A stretch of DNA of 64,000 bases from CAYVTD01 sp964577665 (lineage in GTDB: Bacteria > Bacteroidota > Ignavibacteria > Kapaibacteriales > UBA2268). The notes under the pieces are model-generated. The model ran no database searches. It was not told where the DNA came from and saw nothing but the letters and a program-made list of their open reading frames with translations. How positions within the stretch are numbered: the stretch's first letter is position 1; every line of letters starts with the position of its first letter. Location: the NCBI GenBank assembly GCA_964577665.1, contig CAZOBD010000002.1, positions 8,873-72,872 of the forward strand, read 5' to 3'. Shown here one piece after another: positions 1 through 8,387 of this stretch. Made by a program: the position numbers and the translations under genes.

Positions 1-1
1 C

Positions 2-133
2 CTCTCAACTGTTTTAAATGATAGTAATAAACTGAACAGCTTGAAAAAAAATACTCAGAAAATTGTTCGTGATCTATTTACGAAAAAAAGGATGGTTGAC
101 AGTATTTATGAGCTATATCGTAGTATAATTTAG
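2..133 (+). CDS. C-terminal end of a protein cut by the window edge, probably a glycosyltransferase
   Basis: An open frame enters from the left edge and ends at the TAG at 131-133, giving 43 residues that finish in MVDSIYELYRSII. A Lys-rich helix followed by a final amphipathic helix with a YELY motif resembles the tail of GT4-type glycosyltransferases, where the last helix packs back on the N-terminal domain. The next genes make GDP-fucose, which fits a polysaccharide locus. Only the tail is visible, so the family call is an inference from the motif style and the neighbours. Confidence 0.45.
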   Translation, partial: LSTVLNDSNKLNSLKKNTQKIVRDLFTKKRMVDSIYELYRSII

Positions 134-153
134 CTTTTTTACAAAAATTTTCA

Positions 154-161
154 TATTTTTG
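154..161 (+). promoter_or_regulatory. possible Bacteroidota-type -7 promoter element upstream of gmd
   Basis: TATTTTTG fits the TAnnTTTG -7 consensus known for Bacteroidota sigma factors and lies 32 bp before the gmd start. No convincing -33 TTG box is seen at the usual spacing, and the region is very A/T-rich, so a chance match is possible. Confidence 0.25.
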
Positions 162-193
162 TTATTTGTTTATTTATTAGAAAAAATAATAAT

Positions 194-1348
194 ATGAAAA
201 GAGCATTAGTAACAGGTATAACAGGGCAGGACGGTTCTTATCTTGCAGAATTTCTTCTGGCAAAAGGTTATGAAGTACACGGCATAATACGCAGAGCCAG
301 TACTTTCAACACAAACAGAATAGACCATATTTACAAAGACCCTCACGAACCAAATGTGAAGCTGAAACTCCACTATGGCGACCTTACCGATTCCGGTCTG
401 ATAACGGAGCTTATCTACAACATCAGACCCGATGAAATTTACCACCTGGGCGCCCAGAGCCATGTCCGCGTTTCTTTCGACATGCCCGAGTACACAGGAA
501 ATGTAACTGCTCTCGGAACTACAAGAATTCTGGAGGCAATACTGCGCAGCGGCATTAAAACCAAGTTTTATCAGGCTTCATCTTCCGAACTTTTCGGCTC
601 AGCGCCCCCTCCGCAAAATGAATTTACTAACATGCAGCCGCAAAGTCCTTATTCCATTGCAAAACTTTATTCCTATTGGATGACTAAAAACTACCGCATG
701 GGCTATAATCTTTTTGCCTGCAACGGTATTTTGTTTAATCACGAAAGTCCGAGACGCGGTGAGATATTCGTTACTCGTAAAATAACCCGCGCTTTGTCCA
801 GAATTATCTCAGGAAAGCAGAACAAGCTCTATCTCGGTAATTTAGAGGCAAAAAGAGACTGGGGCTTTGCTCCAGAATATGTTGAAATGATGTGGCTTAT
901 GCTCCAGGCGGACAAACCCGAAGATTACTGCGTTGGTACTGGCGAAAGCCACTCTATCAGAGAGTTCCTCGAGACCGCTTTTAATTATGTGAATATTGAA
1001 CTTGAGTGGAAAGACAAAGGTGAAAAAGAAAAAGGCGTTATTAAAAGCGCCGATGAGAAGTACGAACCTTTCGTCAAGCCCGGAGACATCATTATCGAGA
1101 TTGACCCTAAGTATTTCAGGCCCACAGAAGTCGATTTCCTGCTCGCAGATATTACCAAAGCGAAAGAAAAACTCGGCTGGGAGCCACGCGTTAAGTTCAA
1201 AGAACTCGTGAAAGTTATGGTCGATTACGATATTATGCTTTCAGGCGCTATATCTCCCGGCGAAGGCATCCAAGCTGTCGAAAGCAAGGGCTTCGATTGG
1301 ACTCATCACGAGCTCATCGATGTCGAAAAGATTTCTAACGAAGTGTAG
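194..1348 (+). CDS. gmd: GDP-mannose 4,6-dehydratase
   Basis: Converts GDP-D-mannose to GDP-4-keto-6-deoxy-D-mannose, the first step to GDP-L-fucose and related deoxyhexoses; cytoplasmic and NADP-dependent. The 384-residue product has the Rossmann motif GITGQDG (residues 8-14), the early signature GDLTDSGL (62-69), SSSELFG (129-135) with the catalytic Ser/Glu region, and the YxxxK pair Y153/K157. FNHESPRRGEIFVTRKI is a typical family signature. Length is slightly above the usual 345-375. There is no Shine-Dalgarno; the start lies in an AATAATAATATG leader common in this phylum. The next enzyme of the pathway follows 88 bp downstream. Confidence 0.95.
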   Translation: MKRALVTGITGQDGSYLAEFLLAKGYEVHGIIRRASTFNTNRIDHIYKDPHEPNVKLKLHYGDLTDSGLITELIYNIRPDEIYHLGAQSHVRVSFDMPEYTGNVTALGTTRILEAILRSGIKTKFYQASSSELFGSAPPPQNEFTNMQPQSPYSIAKLYSYWMTKNYRMGYNLFACNGILFNHESPRRGEIFVTRKITRALSRIISGKQNKLYLGNLEAKRDWGFAPEYVEMMWLMLQADKPEDYCVGTGESHSIREFLETAFNYVNIELEWKDKGEKEKGVIKSADEKYEPFVKPGDIIIEIDPKYFRPTEVDFLLADITKAKEKLGWEPRVKFKELVKVMVDYDIMLSGAISPGEGIQAVESKGFDWTHHELIDVEKISNEV

Positions 1349-1435
1349 TATCCCAAAAACAGTGCCGATCTGTCTCCAGTTGAACGGCTTCTGTTTCCAG
1401 ATACTGCCATTTTTATGAATTAAACAGGTTTTAAC

Positions 1436-2494
1436 ATGCTCGATAAAAATAGTAAAATTATGATTCTCGGCTATCTCGGAATGGTTGGCTCTGCCATTTA
1501 CAGAGATTTGCAAAAGAAGGGCTATAATAATTTCATCCTCAAGGACTATAAAGACATCGACCTCAGAAGACAAAAGCTAACCGAACTTTTATTTGAAAAT
1601 GAGAACCCCGATTATGTCATCCTCGCTGCCGCTAAGGTCGGAGGCATTATCGCTAACGACACCTACAAGGCAGATTTTATCTACGACAACATCGCCATCG
1701 CCATGAATGTCATCGAAGCTGCCCGCAAGACACAAGTTAAAAAGCTGCTGAACCTCGGCTCTTCATGTATTTATCCAAAATACGCCCCTCAGCCTATGAA
1801 AGAAGATTATCTCCTCACAGGTGAGCTCGAGCCGACCAACGAACCCTATGCCATCGCCAAAATTGCAGCCATTAAGCTCTGTAAATATTTCAATCACCAG
1901 TTCGGCACTAATTTCATCTCCGTTATGCCTACCAATCTCTACGGTCCTAACGATAACTTCAACCTCGAAACAAGCCACGTCCTACCCGCTCTTATCCGCA
2001 AGATACTTCTTGCTAAAGCACTGAACGAAGGTAACTTCGAGTTCATAAAAAATGACCTCAAAAAGCGTCAAGTAGGCTTCGGGTACGACCAAAATGTAGA
2101 TTTTTCCAGCCAAAAAGAACTCCTCGCGATGCTCGAAAACATCGGCATCACCCCCGATTACTTCAAAGCGTGGGGTACAGGCGAAGTTTACCGTGAATTT
2201 CTCTTCGTCGAGGACATGGCTGACGCCTGCATCTTCCTTTTTGAAAACAAAGACTATCAAGACATCGGCGAATTCGTCAATATAGGCACCGGCGAGGACA
2301 TTACCATCAAAGATCTCATCTTCAAAATCAAAAATATTACCTCATATAAAGGCAGCGTGAAGTTCGACACTGCCAAGCCCGACGGTACTCCCAGAAAGCG
2401 CCTCGACACCAGCCGCCTTCACGCCCTCGGATGGCGCCACCGCACTAATCTTGATGAAGGCATCAGGCTCGTTATCGAGCATTATCTCCAATAA
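1436..2494 (+). CDS. fcl: GDP-L-fucose synthase (epimerase/reductase)
   Basis: Carries out the 3,5-epimerisation and NADPH reduction of GDP-4-keto-6-deoxymannose to GDP-L-fucose. Visible motifs are GYLGMVG for nucleotide binding (12-18), SSCIYP (109-114) with the catalytic Ser, and YAIAK with Y138/K142. The enzyme is normally about 310-320 residues. This one has 352 because of an extra segment at about 198-244, between the HVLPALIRK helix and the WGTGxxxREFL motif; longer versions of this enzyme are known. It follows gmd and precedes an aldolase-like gene by 12 bp, suggesting one transcript for sugar-nucleotide supply. Confidence 0.93.
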   Translation: MLDKNSKIMILGYLGMVGSAIYRDLQKKGYNNFILKDYKDIDLRRQKLTELLFENENPDYVILAAAKVGGIIANDTYKADFIYDNIAIAMNVIEAARKTQVKKLLNLGSSCIYPKYAPQPMKEDYLLTGELEPTNEPYAIAKIAAIKLCKYFNHQFGTNFISVMPTNLYGPNDNFNLETSHVLPALIRKILLAKALNEGNFEFIKNDLKKRQVGFGYDQNVDFSSQKELLAMLENIGITPDYFKAWGTGEVYREFLFVEDMADACIFLFENKDYQDIGEFVNIGTGEDITIKDLIFKIKNITSYKGSVKFDTAKPDGTPRKRLDTSRLHALGWRHRTNLDEGIRLVIEHYLQ

Positions 2495-2506
2495 ATTGAA
2501 ATTCTT

Positions 2507-3130
2507 ATGCAAAATAATCCCTTACTGCCCCAAGAAAACGGCAGGCACGAAGGATACATCAAATTCCGCATCGACTTTACTCCGCATCCGCCCCCTTCCA
2601 CCGATGACATTGCCCTTTTAAACGAGTGGCGGAAGCGTCTTTACCGCCTCGGCTATATCGGTATGTACGACGGCGGCATCGGTTTTGGCAACCTGAGCAT
2701 CAGAGTTCCCGGCACGAGGCAATTTATCATTTCCGGCACCAAAACCGGCGGCTTACGGCGTTTAGAAGCTGCCCATTACACCCTAGTTAACGATTTCGAC
2801 ATCCAAAATAATCTCATTCGCTGCAAAGGAATGGTAAAAGCATCCTCCGAATCTCTCACTCATGCCGCAGTTTACGAATCTGCCCCCGCAGTTAACGCCG
2901 TCTTTCATATTCATAATCAAATACTCTGGCAAAAATATCTCCGCCGCCTCCCTTCCACTTCCGGTCATGCCCTGTACGGTACTCCCGCGATGGCAGAAGA
3001 AATCAGGCGCATCCTCTCAGATGACAGCAATATTATCAGAGGTGTCATAATCATGGCAGGACATCCCGAGGGCATAATTTCCTTTGGCAGCGACCCCGAA
3101 GAAGCCGGTCAGCGCATCCTAAATCTTTAA
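2507..3130 (+). CDS. class II aldolase/adducin-like protein
   Basis: The 207-residue product has the class II aldolase fold signatures: GFGNLSIRVPG, ISGTKTGG, the metal-ligand segment FHIHN and a later MAGHPEG. The family includes zinc enzymes such as fuculose- and rhamnulose-phosphate aldolases and many proteins of unknown substrate. It starts 12 bp after fcl and is probably cotranscribed with the GDP-fucose genes. That hints at a sugar substrate, but the substrate cannot be read from the sequence. After it the DNA becomes non-coding for 1.1 kb. Confidence 0.8.
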   Translation: MQNNPLLPQENGRHEGYIKFRIDFTPHPPPSTDDIALLNEWRKRLYRLGYIGMYDGGIGFGNLSIRVPGTRQFIISGTKTGGLRRLEAAHYTLVNDFDIQNNLIRCKGMVKASSESLTHAAVYESAPAVNAVFHIHNQILWQKYLRRLPSTSGHALYGTPAMAEEIRRILSDDSNIIRGVIIMAGHPEGIISFGSDPEEAGQRILNL

Positions 3131-3299
3131 TTTTATTACCTTTTCACTCATTATTTAATACTTTCTACATATTTTTATTCCCAAAATGATATTTTACGCA
3201 TTTTAGAAATAAAACAACCAAGCCTTTCCGGTAATTTTCTTTATATAAAAACTCACTATTCATTATTTATAACTAAATTACACCATAATAATATTGGCT

Positions 3300-3640
3300 A
3301 ACTGATAATGAATAATAATTATCTGCTAAGAATTATTAATATTCTATATATGAATTTTTATTTACTATTTATATATTTTTTCTTACTGCTAATGAATAAT
3401 GTCTTACTTTTTATGATTATTTAATTACTCTTTATGAATAATGCCTTGCTGCTTATGAATAATGTTTTACTCTTTATGAATAATAATCTTCTTCTTATGT
3501 TTAATAATTTTCGGCTTATGATTAATGATTTTCGGCTTATGATTAATGATTTTCGGCTTATGAAATATGTTTTTCTCTGTATGTTTAATGTTTTTCGGCT
3601 TATGAAATATAATTTCCGGCTTATGATTACAATTTTACCG
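3300..3640. repeat. 21-bp phased tandem array A (about 16 units)
   Basis: Units recur with no phase slip. ATG (or a one-base variant of it) sits at 3308, 3350, 3392, 3413, 3434, 3455, 3476, 3497, 3518, 3539, 3560, 3581, 3602 and 3623, every one on a 21-bp grid. The central units read ATGATTAATGATTTTCGGCTT in overlapping pieces; edge units are more degenerate, as in decaying satellites. On the minus strand the best units carry ATCATAAGC. The array lies in a 1.1-kb gene-free stretch between the aldolase gene and the CheW gene. An open frame runs through it only because 21 is divisible by 3; there is no ribosome site and the translation is low-complexity, so I do not call it coding. Confidence 0.9.
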
Positions 3641-3870
3641 CAAATAATTTTATAAATAATAGATGAATTTTATTATATATTAAAAGATATGAATAATTTT
3701 AATAATTGATTTTTATAACTATACTGGAATATTTAAATTTATTAATGCGAGAAATAACTATAATACGGCGTTCTTTTGTAATCATAAATAGAAATAATAT
3801 TTATTTATGCTGCTTTTATTTATTAATAGTATTAAAATGTATTTTTATTATATATTTTTTATAATGGGGA

Positions 3871-3982
3871 GTTCTAAATATTGCTAAACTGTCATTCCTG
3901 CGAATGCAAGAATCTATTATATTAATATAACTTATGAATTAAAATGGATTCCTGCATTCGCAGGAATGACAATTTTTAGAAC
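3871..3982. repeat. MITE-like inverted-repeat element
   Basis: GTCATTCCTGCGAATGCA at 3891-3908, extending to 3914, is the near-perfect inverse of 3947-3970. The pairing continues outward to GTTCTA (3871) and TAGAAC (3982). The 32-bp centre is A/T-rich. No coding capacity. Elements built on CATTCCTGC...GCAGGAATG are widespread short palindromic repeats in bacteria. The rest of 3131-4250 holds only this element and array A; the remainder is A/T-rich and I see no gene in it. Confidence 0.75.
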
Positions 3983-4250
3983 CCTCGTAATTAATTAAAG
4001 AGAATTTTATATAAATAAATTAAATTTAAGTAATCATAATCCGCATTTTATTTTCTAAAGTAAAAAAGGATAAGAAAATATTATGAAATGGAGCAGTATC
4101 GGCAGTAAATTATGCGTAAAGTATGCACTAATAAGTATCTAAATAAAGAATCTGCATTTCTATTAATAAAAAATAAATATTGATATGGCTAAATGCTAAA
4201 TAACTTGTTTGTTTCTATATTTTTTTGTAGTTTAGTTTAAAAATAATAAT

Positions 4251-4910
4251 ATGAAAAACACAATAAATAATACGGAAAAAGACTGCCGGCAGAGCATCGG
4301 CATTTTCGGGGATGGAAGCTGCATTCTTTTGGATAAGTACGGACACTGCAGGCACTGCCCCGAGTATTCCAAGACGGGCAGGCGGCTTCTCGACAGGCAG
4401 ATTCCGACCGAATTTAAAAAGGAATGGGAAGAAATCTATTCGCAGCCGCAAAAAGTGCCTGAAATAGAGACAGAATCGTTTCTGATTTTTGGTTTAAAGG
4501 GCGAGCAGTTCGGCATAAAGACAGAGTATTTCGAAGAAGCGGTGAAGGAAAGGAGCATCCACAGCGTGCCGTTTCGCAGCGGGAACCTGATACGCGGTCT
4601 CGTAAATGTGAACGGGGAGCTTTTGATATGCGTTAGCCTTTCCGCATTGATGGAACTCAGCAGCGGGGATGCGGAAGAGGGTAAATTGATGCTCGTAATA
4701 TCTTGCGAAGGAGCGAGATACGTCTTCCCGGCAGAGGAAATCTACGGTATATACCGGATAAAGCCCGAAAAGATACAGAATCCGCCCTCCACGGTGTCGA
4801 AAGCGGGTAATTCGTTTACGACGGGGACTTACGAGATAAAGAAAAAGGAAATCGGGATAATAGATGCGGACAGATTGTTTAAAGCATTGGAAAGGAGCTT
4901 TGTGTGGTGA
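4251..4910 (+). CDS. CheW-domain coupling protein with Cys-rich N-terminus (WspD-like)
   Basis: A scaffold protein that would link a chemoreceptor to the CheA kinase encoded next to it. The CheW fold covers about residues 75-215, including VPFRSGNLIRGLVNVNGELL, typical of the receptor- and kinase-binding face. The N-terminus has DGSCILLDKYGHCRHCPEYS (21-40) followed by GRRLLDR. This Cys/His cluster is the hallmark I associate with the WspD branch of CheW proteins in surface-sensing systems, and could bind metal. The gene overlaps the CheA gene by a few bases, so the two are translationally coupled. The leader is AATAATAATATG. Confidence 0.85.
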   Translation: MKNTINNTEKDCRQSIGIFGDGSCILLDKYGHCRHCPEYSKTGRRLLDRQIPTEFKKEWEEIYSQPQKVPEIETESFLIFGLKGEQFGIKTEYFEEAVKERSIHSVPFRSGNLIRGLVNVNGELLICVSLSALMELSSGDAEEGKLMLVISCEGARYVFPAEEIYGIYRIKPEKIQNPPSTVSKAGNSFTTGTYEIKKKEIGIIDADRLFKALERSFVW

Positions 4911-7354
4911 GCCAAACAGGAATAAATATCGACTCTTCAATGCTGGAGCTCTTCCGTGTAGAGCTGGAAAATCACTCAAAAGTGCTTGAAAGCGGGCTTG
5001 TAGAGCTGGAAGAGGCTCCATCAGCGAAGAAAATCGAGCCTCTAATGCGCGCTGCCCATTCCATAAAGGGCGCTGCGAGGATAATAGGGCTGGATGCGGC
5101 TGTAACACTGGCTCATGCCATGGAGGACGTCCTTACTGCGGCACAGGAAGGAAAGCGGGAGCTGCAAACAGAGGATTTGGATTTGCTTCTGGACAGCAAC
5201 GACATATTTAAACAAGCCGCAGGGAAAAATATAGAGCAAGTAGCGGAGTTTTTTTCGAAGAATAGCGAGAAGATAGATACGGCAGCGGAGAATATGCGGA
5301 AGCCGCCGGAGCATCGAGCTTCAGATGCAAAGAAAGAAGCGTCTGCAATAGTGCATCAAAAGCAGGAGCGGGATTATTCAGAGAGGAACCGCCCTCAGGA
5401 AGCAGCAGAAAGAGACCTTCAAGCAGCAGGAAGAGACCTTCAAGCAGCAGGAAGGGACCTTCAAGCAGCAGGAAGGGAAAATATTGGGGGTGAAATCGAA
5501 CAAACAGACACCGATGCCTTGCAAAAAGACAAAGCAGCTTCTTCTCTGACGAAGCTCTCCCCTGAAAACAAGCAGGAAGATTCATTTGTAAGGGTGCTAA
5601 GCGGCAATCTAAACAAGCTAATGGGCTTAGCAGGGGAAAGTCTGGTGCAGACAAAGTCAGTAAGGGAGTTTTCAGGGTCGCTCCTTCAGATAAAATCGGA
5701 GCTTTCCGAAGTAAATACCCTCAAAGAAAGTGTTCTAAGCGAGCTTGGCGAGGAAGAAATGCCCGACAAATTAAAAATGCTCTTCCGAAATGCTACATTC
5801 AAGCTCGATAAAATCCACCGTCTGCTGCTTTCTCACATAGAAAGCTTCGAACTCTTTTCCCGCAGGCTTGAAAACGTAACAGAACGCCTGTATTCAGAGG
5901 CAATAGCAACGCGCATGAAGCCATTTTCAGAAGCAGTTTACGGCAGCAGCCGCGCGGAAGGATTTCCACGAATGGTGCGGGACATTGCAAAGAAGCTCGG
6001 CAAGAAAGTAAAGCTTGAAATAAAAGGAGAGAAAACGCGTGTTGACCGGGACATCTTGGAAAAACTGGAATCACCCCTCACCCACCTGCTGAGAAATGCC
6101 GTTGACCACGGCATAGAAACGCCCGAGGAGCGAGAAGCAGCCGGAAAACCTTCTCACGGTACATTAACGGTTGAAGCAAGGCACAGCGCAGGTATGCTCG
6201 TAATTACAATAATCGATGACGGAAAGGGAATTGATCCTGATAAGCTAAGAAAGAAAATAATCGAAAAAGACTACACAAGCGAAGAAATAGCCGAAAAGAT
6301 GAAAACACCCGAATTGATGGAATTTTTGTTCCTTCCCGGTTTTTCAACAGCCGGACAGGTAACAGAGATTTCCGGCAGAGGAGTTGGGCTTGATGTAGTC
6401 TTTTCTATGGTACACGAAGTAGGCGGCACTATACGAGCGGAATCAGAACCCGGAGAAGGAACGGCATTTCTGTTGAATCTTCCTCTGACTCTTTCTGTAA
6501 TGCCGTCTTTGCTGGCAGAAATTGACAGCGAAATATACGGTTTCCCCCTATCAAGAATAGACAGAGTATTGAAAATAAAAAAAGATGAAATAAAAATACT
6601 TGAAGACCGCCAGTATGCCTCAGTCGATGGAGAAAGTATCGGCATAGTTGACGCTATGCAGGTGTTCGGGATGCACAAAACTTCAATAGATAAAGATTTC
6701 TATTCGGTAATTGTACTTTCTGACAGATTCGGGCAAAACACTCAGCCTGCAGGAAGATACGGACTGGTAGTCGGCAGGGTAATAGGCGGGAAGAATCTCG
6801 TGGTTATTCCTCTTGATAAAAAATTAGGTAAAATAAACAACATAAGCGCAGGAGCGATTCTCGAAAACGGCTCTCCTGTTTTAATAGTTGACGTTGACGA
6901 TGCCGCTCGAAATATTGACAAAATACTCAGCGGCAGAAAAATTGATAAAATAGGCGGCTCGGAAGAAAAAACCAAAAGTAGAAAAAAAAGAATTCTTGTT
7001 GTAGATGATTCGCTTACAGTCCGTGAAGTGGAAAGAAAACTATTGGAGAACAAAGGTTACAAAGTTGAAACTGCTGTAGATGGTATGGACGGATGGAACA
7101 CCCTGAACCGTGCAAAATTCGATTTGATAATCTCAGACATAGATATGCCGAGGATGAACGGATTTGACTTTGTAACAAGAGTAAAAAATAATAATACTTA
7201 TAAAGACCTGCCTGTTATGATAGTTTCCTACAAAGACCGTGAAGAAGACAAAATCCGCGGATTGGAAGCAGGGGCAAATTATTACCTTACAAAAAGCAGC
7301 TTCCATGACGACAGCTTGATAGAAGCCGTAATAGACCTTATAGGTGAAGCATAG
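4904..7354 (+). CDS. CheA-type hybrid histidine kinase with C-terminal receiver (WspE-like)
   Basis: Chemosensory autokinase of 816 residues. An Hpt domain lies at about 10-110 with phospho-acceptor H52 in MRAAHSIKGAARI. A linker at about 130-230 contains three RDLQAAG repeats; no P2 CheY/CheB-binding domain is evident. Then come the dimerisation helices, HATPase (N box LLRNAVDHGIE near 396, GKGIDPDKL, GRGVGLDVV), a CheW-like domain, and a receiver from about 696 with acidic pair D701/D702, acceptor D745 and K797. The CheA-REC fusion without P2 is the WspE/FrzE architecture. GTG start at 4904 (or 4907), with AGGAG at 4892-4896 and overlapping the CheW stop. Receptor, CheR, CheB and output regulator are not in this window. 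Confidence 0.92.
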   Translation: MVSQTGINIDSSMLELFRVELENHSKVLESGLVELEEAPSAKKIEPLMRAAHSIKGAARIIGLDAAVTLAHAMEDVLTAAQEGKRELQTEDLDLLLDSNDIFKQAAGKNIEQVAEFFSKNSEKIDTAAENMRKPPEHRASDAKKEASAIVHQKQERDYSERNRPQEAAERDLQAAGRDLQAAGRDLQAAGRENIGGEIEQTDTDALQKDKAASSLTKLSPENKQEDSFVRVLSGNLNKLMGLAGESLVQTKSVREFSGSLLQIKSELSEVNTLKESVLSELGEEEMPDKLKMLFRNATFKLDKIHRLLLSHIESFELFSRRLENVTERLYSEAIATRMKPFSEAVYGSSRAEGFPRMVRDIAKKLGKKVKLEIKGEKTRVDRDILEKLESPLTHLLRNAVDHGIETPEEREAAGKPSHGTLTVEARHSAGMLVITIIDDGKGIDPDKLRKKIIEKDYTSEEIAEKMKTPELMEFLFLPGFSTAGQVTEISGRGVGLDVVFSMVHEVGGTIRAESEPGEGTAFLLNLPLTLSVMPSLLAEIDSEIYGFPLSRIDRVLKIKKDEIKILEDRQYASVDGESIGIVDAMQVFGMHKTSIDKDFYSVIVLSDRFGQNTQPAGRYGLVVGRVIGGKNLVVIPLDKKLGKINNISAGAILENGSPVLIVDVDDAARNIDKILSGRKIDKIGGSEEKTKSRKKRILVVDDSLTVREVERKLLENKGYKVETAVDGMDGWNTLNRAKFDLIISDIDMPRMNGFDFVTRVKNNNTYKDLPVMIVSYKDREEDKIRGLEAGANYYLTKSSFHDDSLIEAVIDLIGEA

Positions 7355-7530
7355 AAAAACTGTTGAAACAAATAGTATAATCTCTGAACGTTCATGGTCA
7401 ATAAATGTCAATTTTTTCTAAAAACCTAATAAAACATATCACTTAATCCTCTCTCAAGAGGGTTATTATTGATATTCGTAGTAGTAAGGCAATTAACAAT
7501 ATCCTGATGAATATCGAATCCGGGTGAATA

Positions 7531-8184
7531 TTATCTGGATTTATCTGTTGTTTTAGCAGTTATGATATACTGATAAATGCTGTAATGTTTCAGTAAGCTC
7601 AAACTTAGAAAATTCATTGTCTTAAAGGCTATATTCTCGCCTTTCTTGTCCTGAATATCAGTAATTTTAAAGCCGCAGTCCTCAAACATTTTTTTAATAG
7701 TATGAAGAGTGAAAAAATGCAGGTGGCTTATGTCGAGAACGCCGCTTTCTTCATATTCAAGTTTACCGCTAATTATTTTCATAAGCGCAGGAAGATATCT
7801 GATGTTGGGAATGCTGGCTATTACCTGTCCGCTGTTTTTTAAAAAAGGTTTTAGTTTTTTTAAAACTGCCCAAGGGTCTTTTGTGTGCTCTAAAACATCG
7901 GGAAACAATATTAAATCGAAATAATTTTCGGGAAACTCCGGTTGTAAGGAATCCAGATCGGCATTGATTACCTTGTCGAGGCGTTTTTCAGCCTCTTTAG
8001 CTGAAGGAGCATGAATTTCGATACCGGTTATTTCGGCGCCGGTGTGCTTTTTTATTGCAGCTCCCGTGTACCCTTCTCCGCAGCCGCATTCAAGGATTTT
8101 TCTTGCACCCCCGGGTACGAGACTTGCAACATCAGATCGTACTAAAGAGTAATAATCAGAATTGGTTACATTCGTTTTGGTCAT
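7531..8184 (-). CDS. class I SAM-dependent methyltransferase
   Basis: The 217-residue product has the SAM-binding motif ILECGCGEGYTG (about 30-40), an acidic residue after the second strand (GIEIHAPS), and LILFPDVLEHTKDPW, the UbiE/BioC-like motif typical of small-molecule or lipid/sugar methyltransferases. A hydrophobic patch at about 120-135 (SIPNIRYLPALMKII) and the HLHFFT segment are often seen in methyltransferases of glycan or quinone pathways. It is convergent with the CheA gene and divergent from pyruvate kinase, so context gives no substrate. Confidence 0.8.
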   Translation of the reverse strand: MTKTNVTNSDYYSLVRSDVASLVPGGARKILECGCGEGYTGAAIKKHTGAEITGIEIHAPSAKEAEKRLDKVINADLDSLQPEFPENYFDLILFPDVLEHTKDPWAVLKKLKPFLKNSGQVIASIPNIRYLPALMKIISGKLEYEESGVLDISHLHFFTLHTIKKMFEDCGFKITDIQDKKGENIAFKTMNFLSLSLLKHYSIYQYIITAKTTDKSR

Positions 8185-8387
8185 ATAAAAATTTTTTTAT
8201 CTAAAATCAATTGCATTAAAATAAGATTTATTCTTAAATTAGCAAGTAGTATAAATTGAAAAATTATTTTGTCTGCATAGCAGTATAAAAAAATTGCACT
8301 ATTTTTCGACTGAAAATTATTCTCAATGAATAGACGGATTGGATATAGATTCTAATCTGAATTTTCACCATAATTTTTTAATTTAAG

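Noticed and set aside
3434..3655. 73-codon plus-strand frame full of MNN and RLM repeats
   Set aside because: It is open only because array A has a 21-bp period; no ribosome site, no family, and the units are more decayed at both ends.
5208..5654. 148-codon minus-strand frame with LLLEGPFLLLEG repeats
   Set aside because: It is the reverse reading of the CheA linker repeats; CheA domains on the plus strand are clear.
7531..8184. CheR methyltransferase for the Wsp-like pair
   Set aside because: The motifs are of the UbiE/BioC-like small-molecule class, there is no CheR N-terminal domain, and the gene is on the opposite strand.
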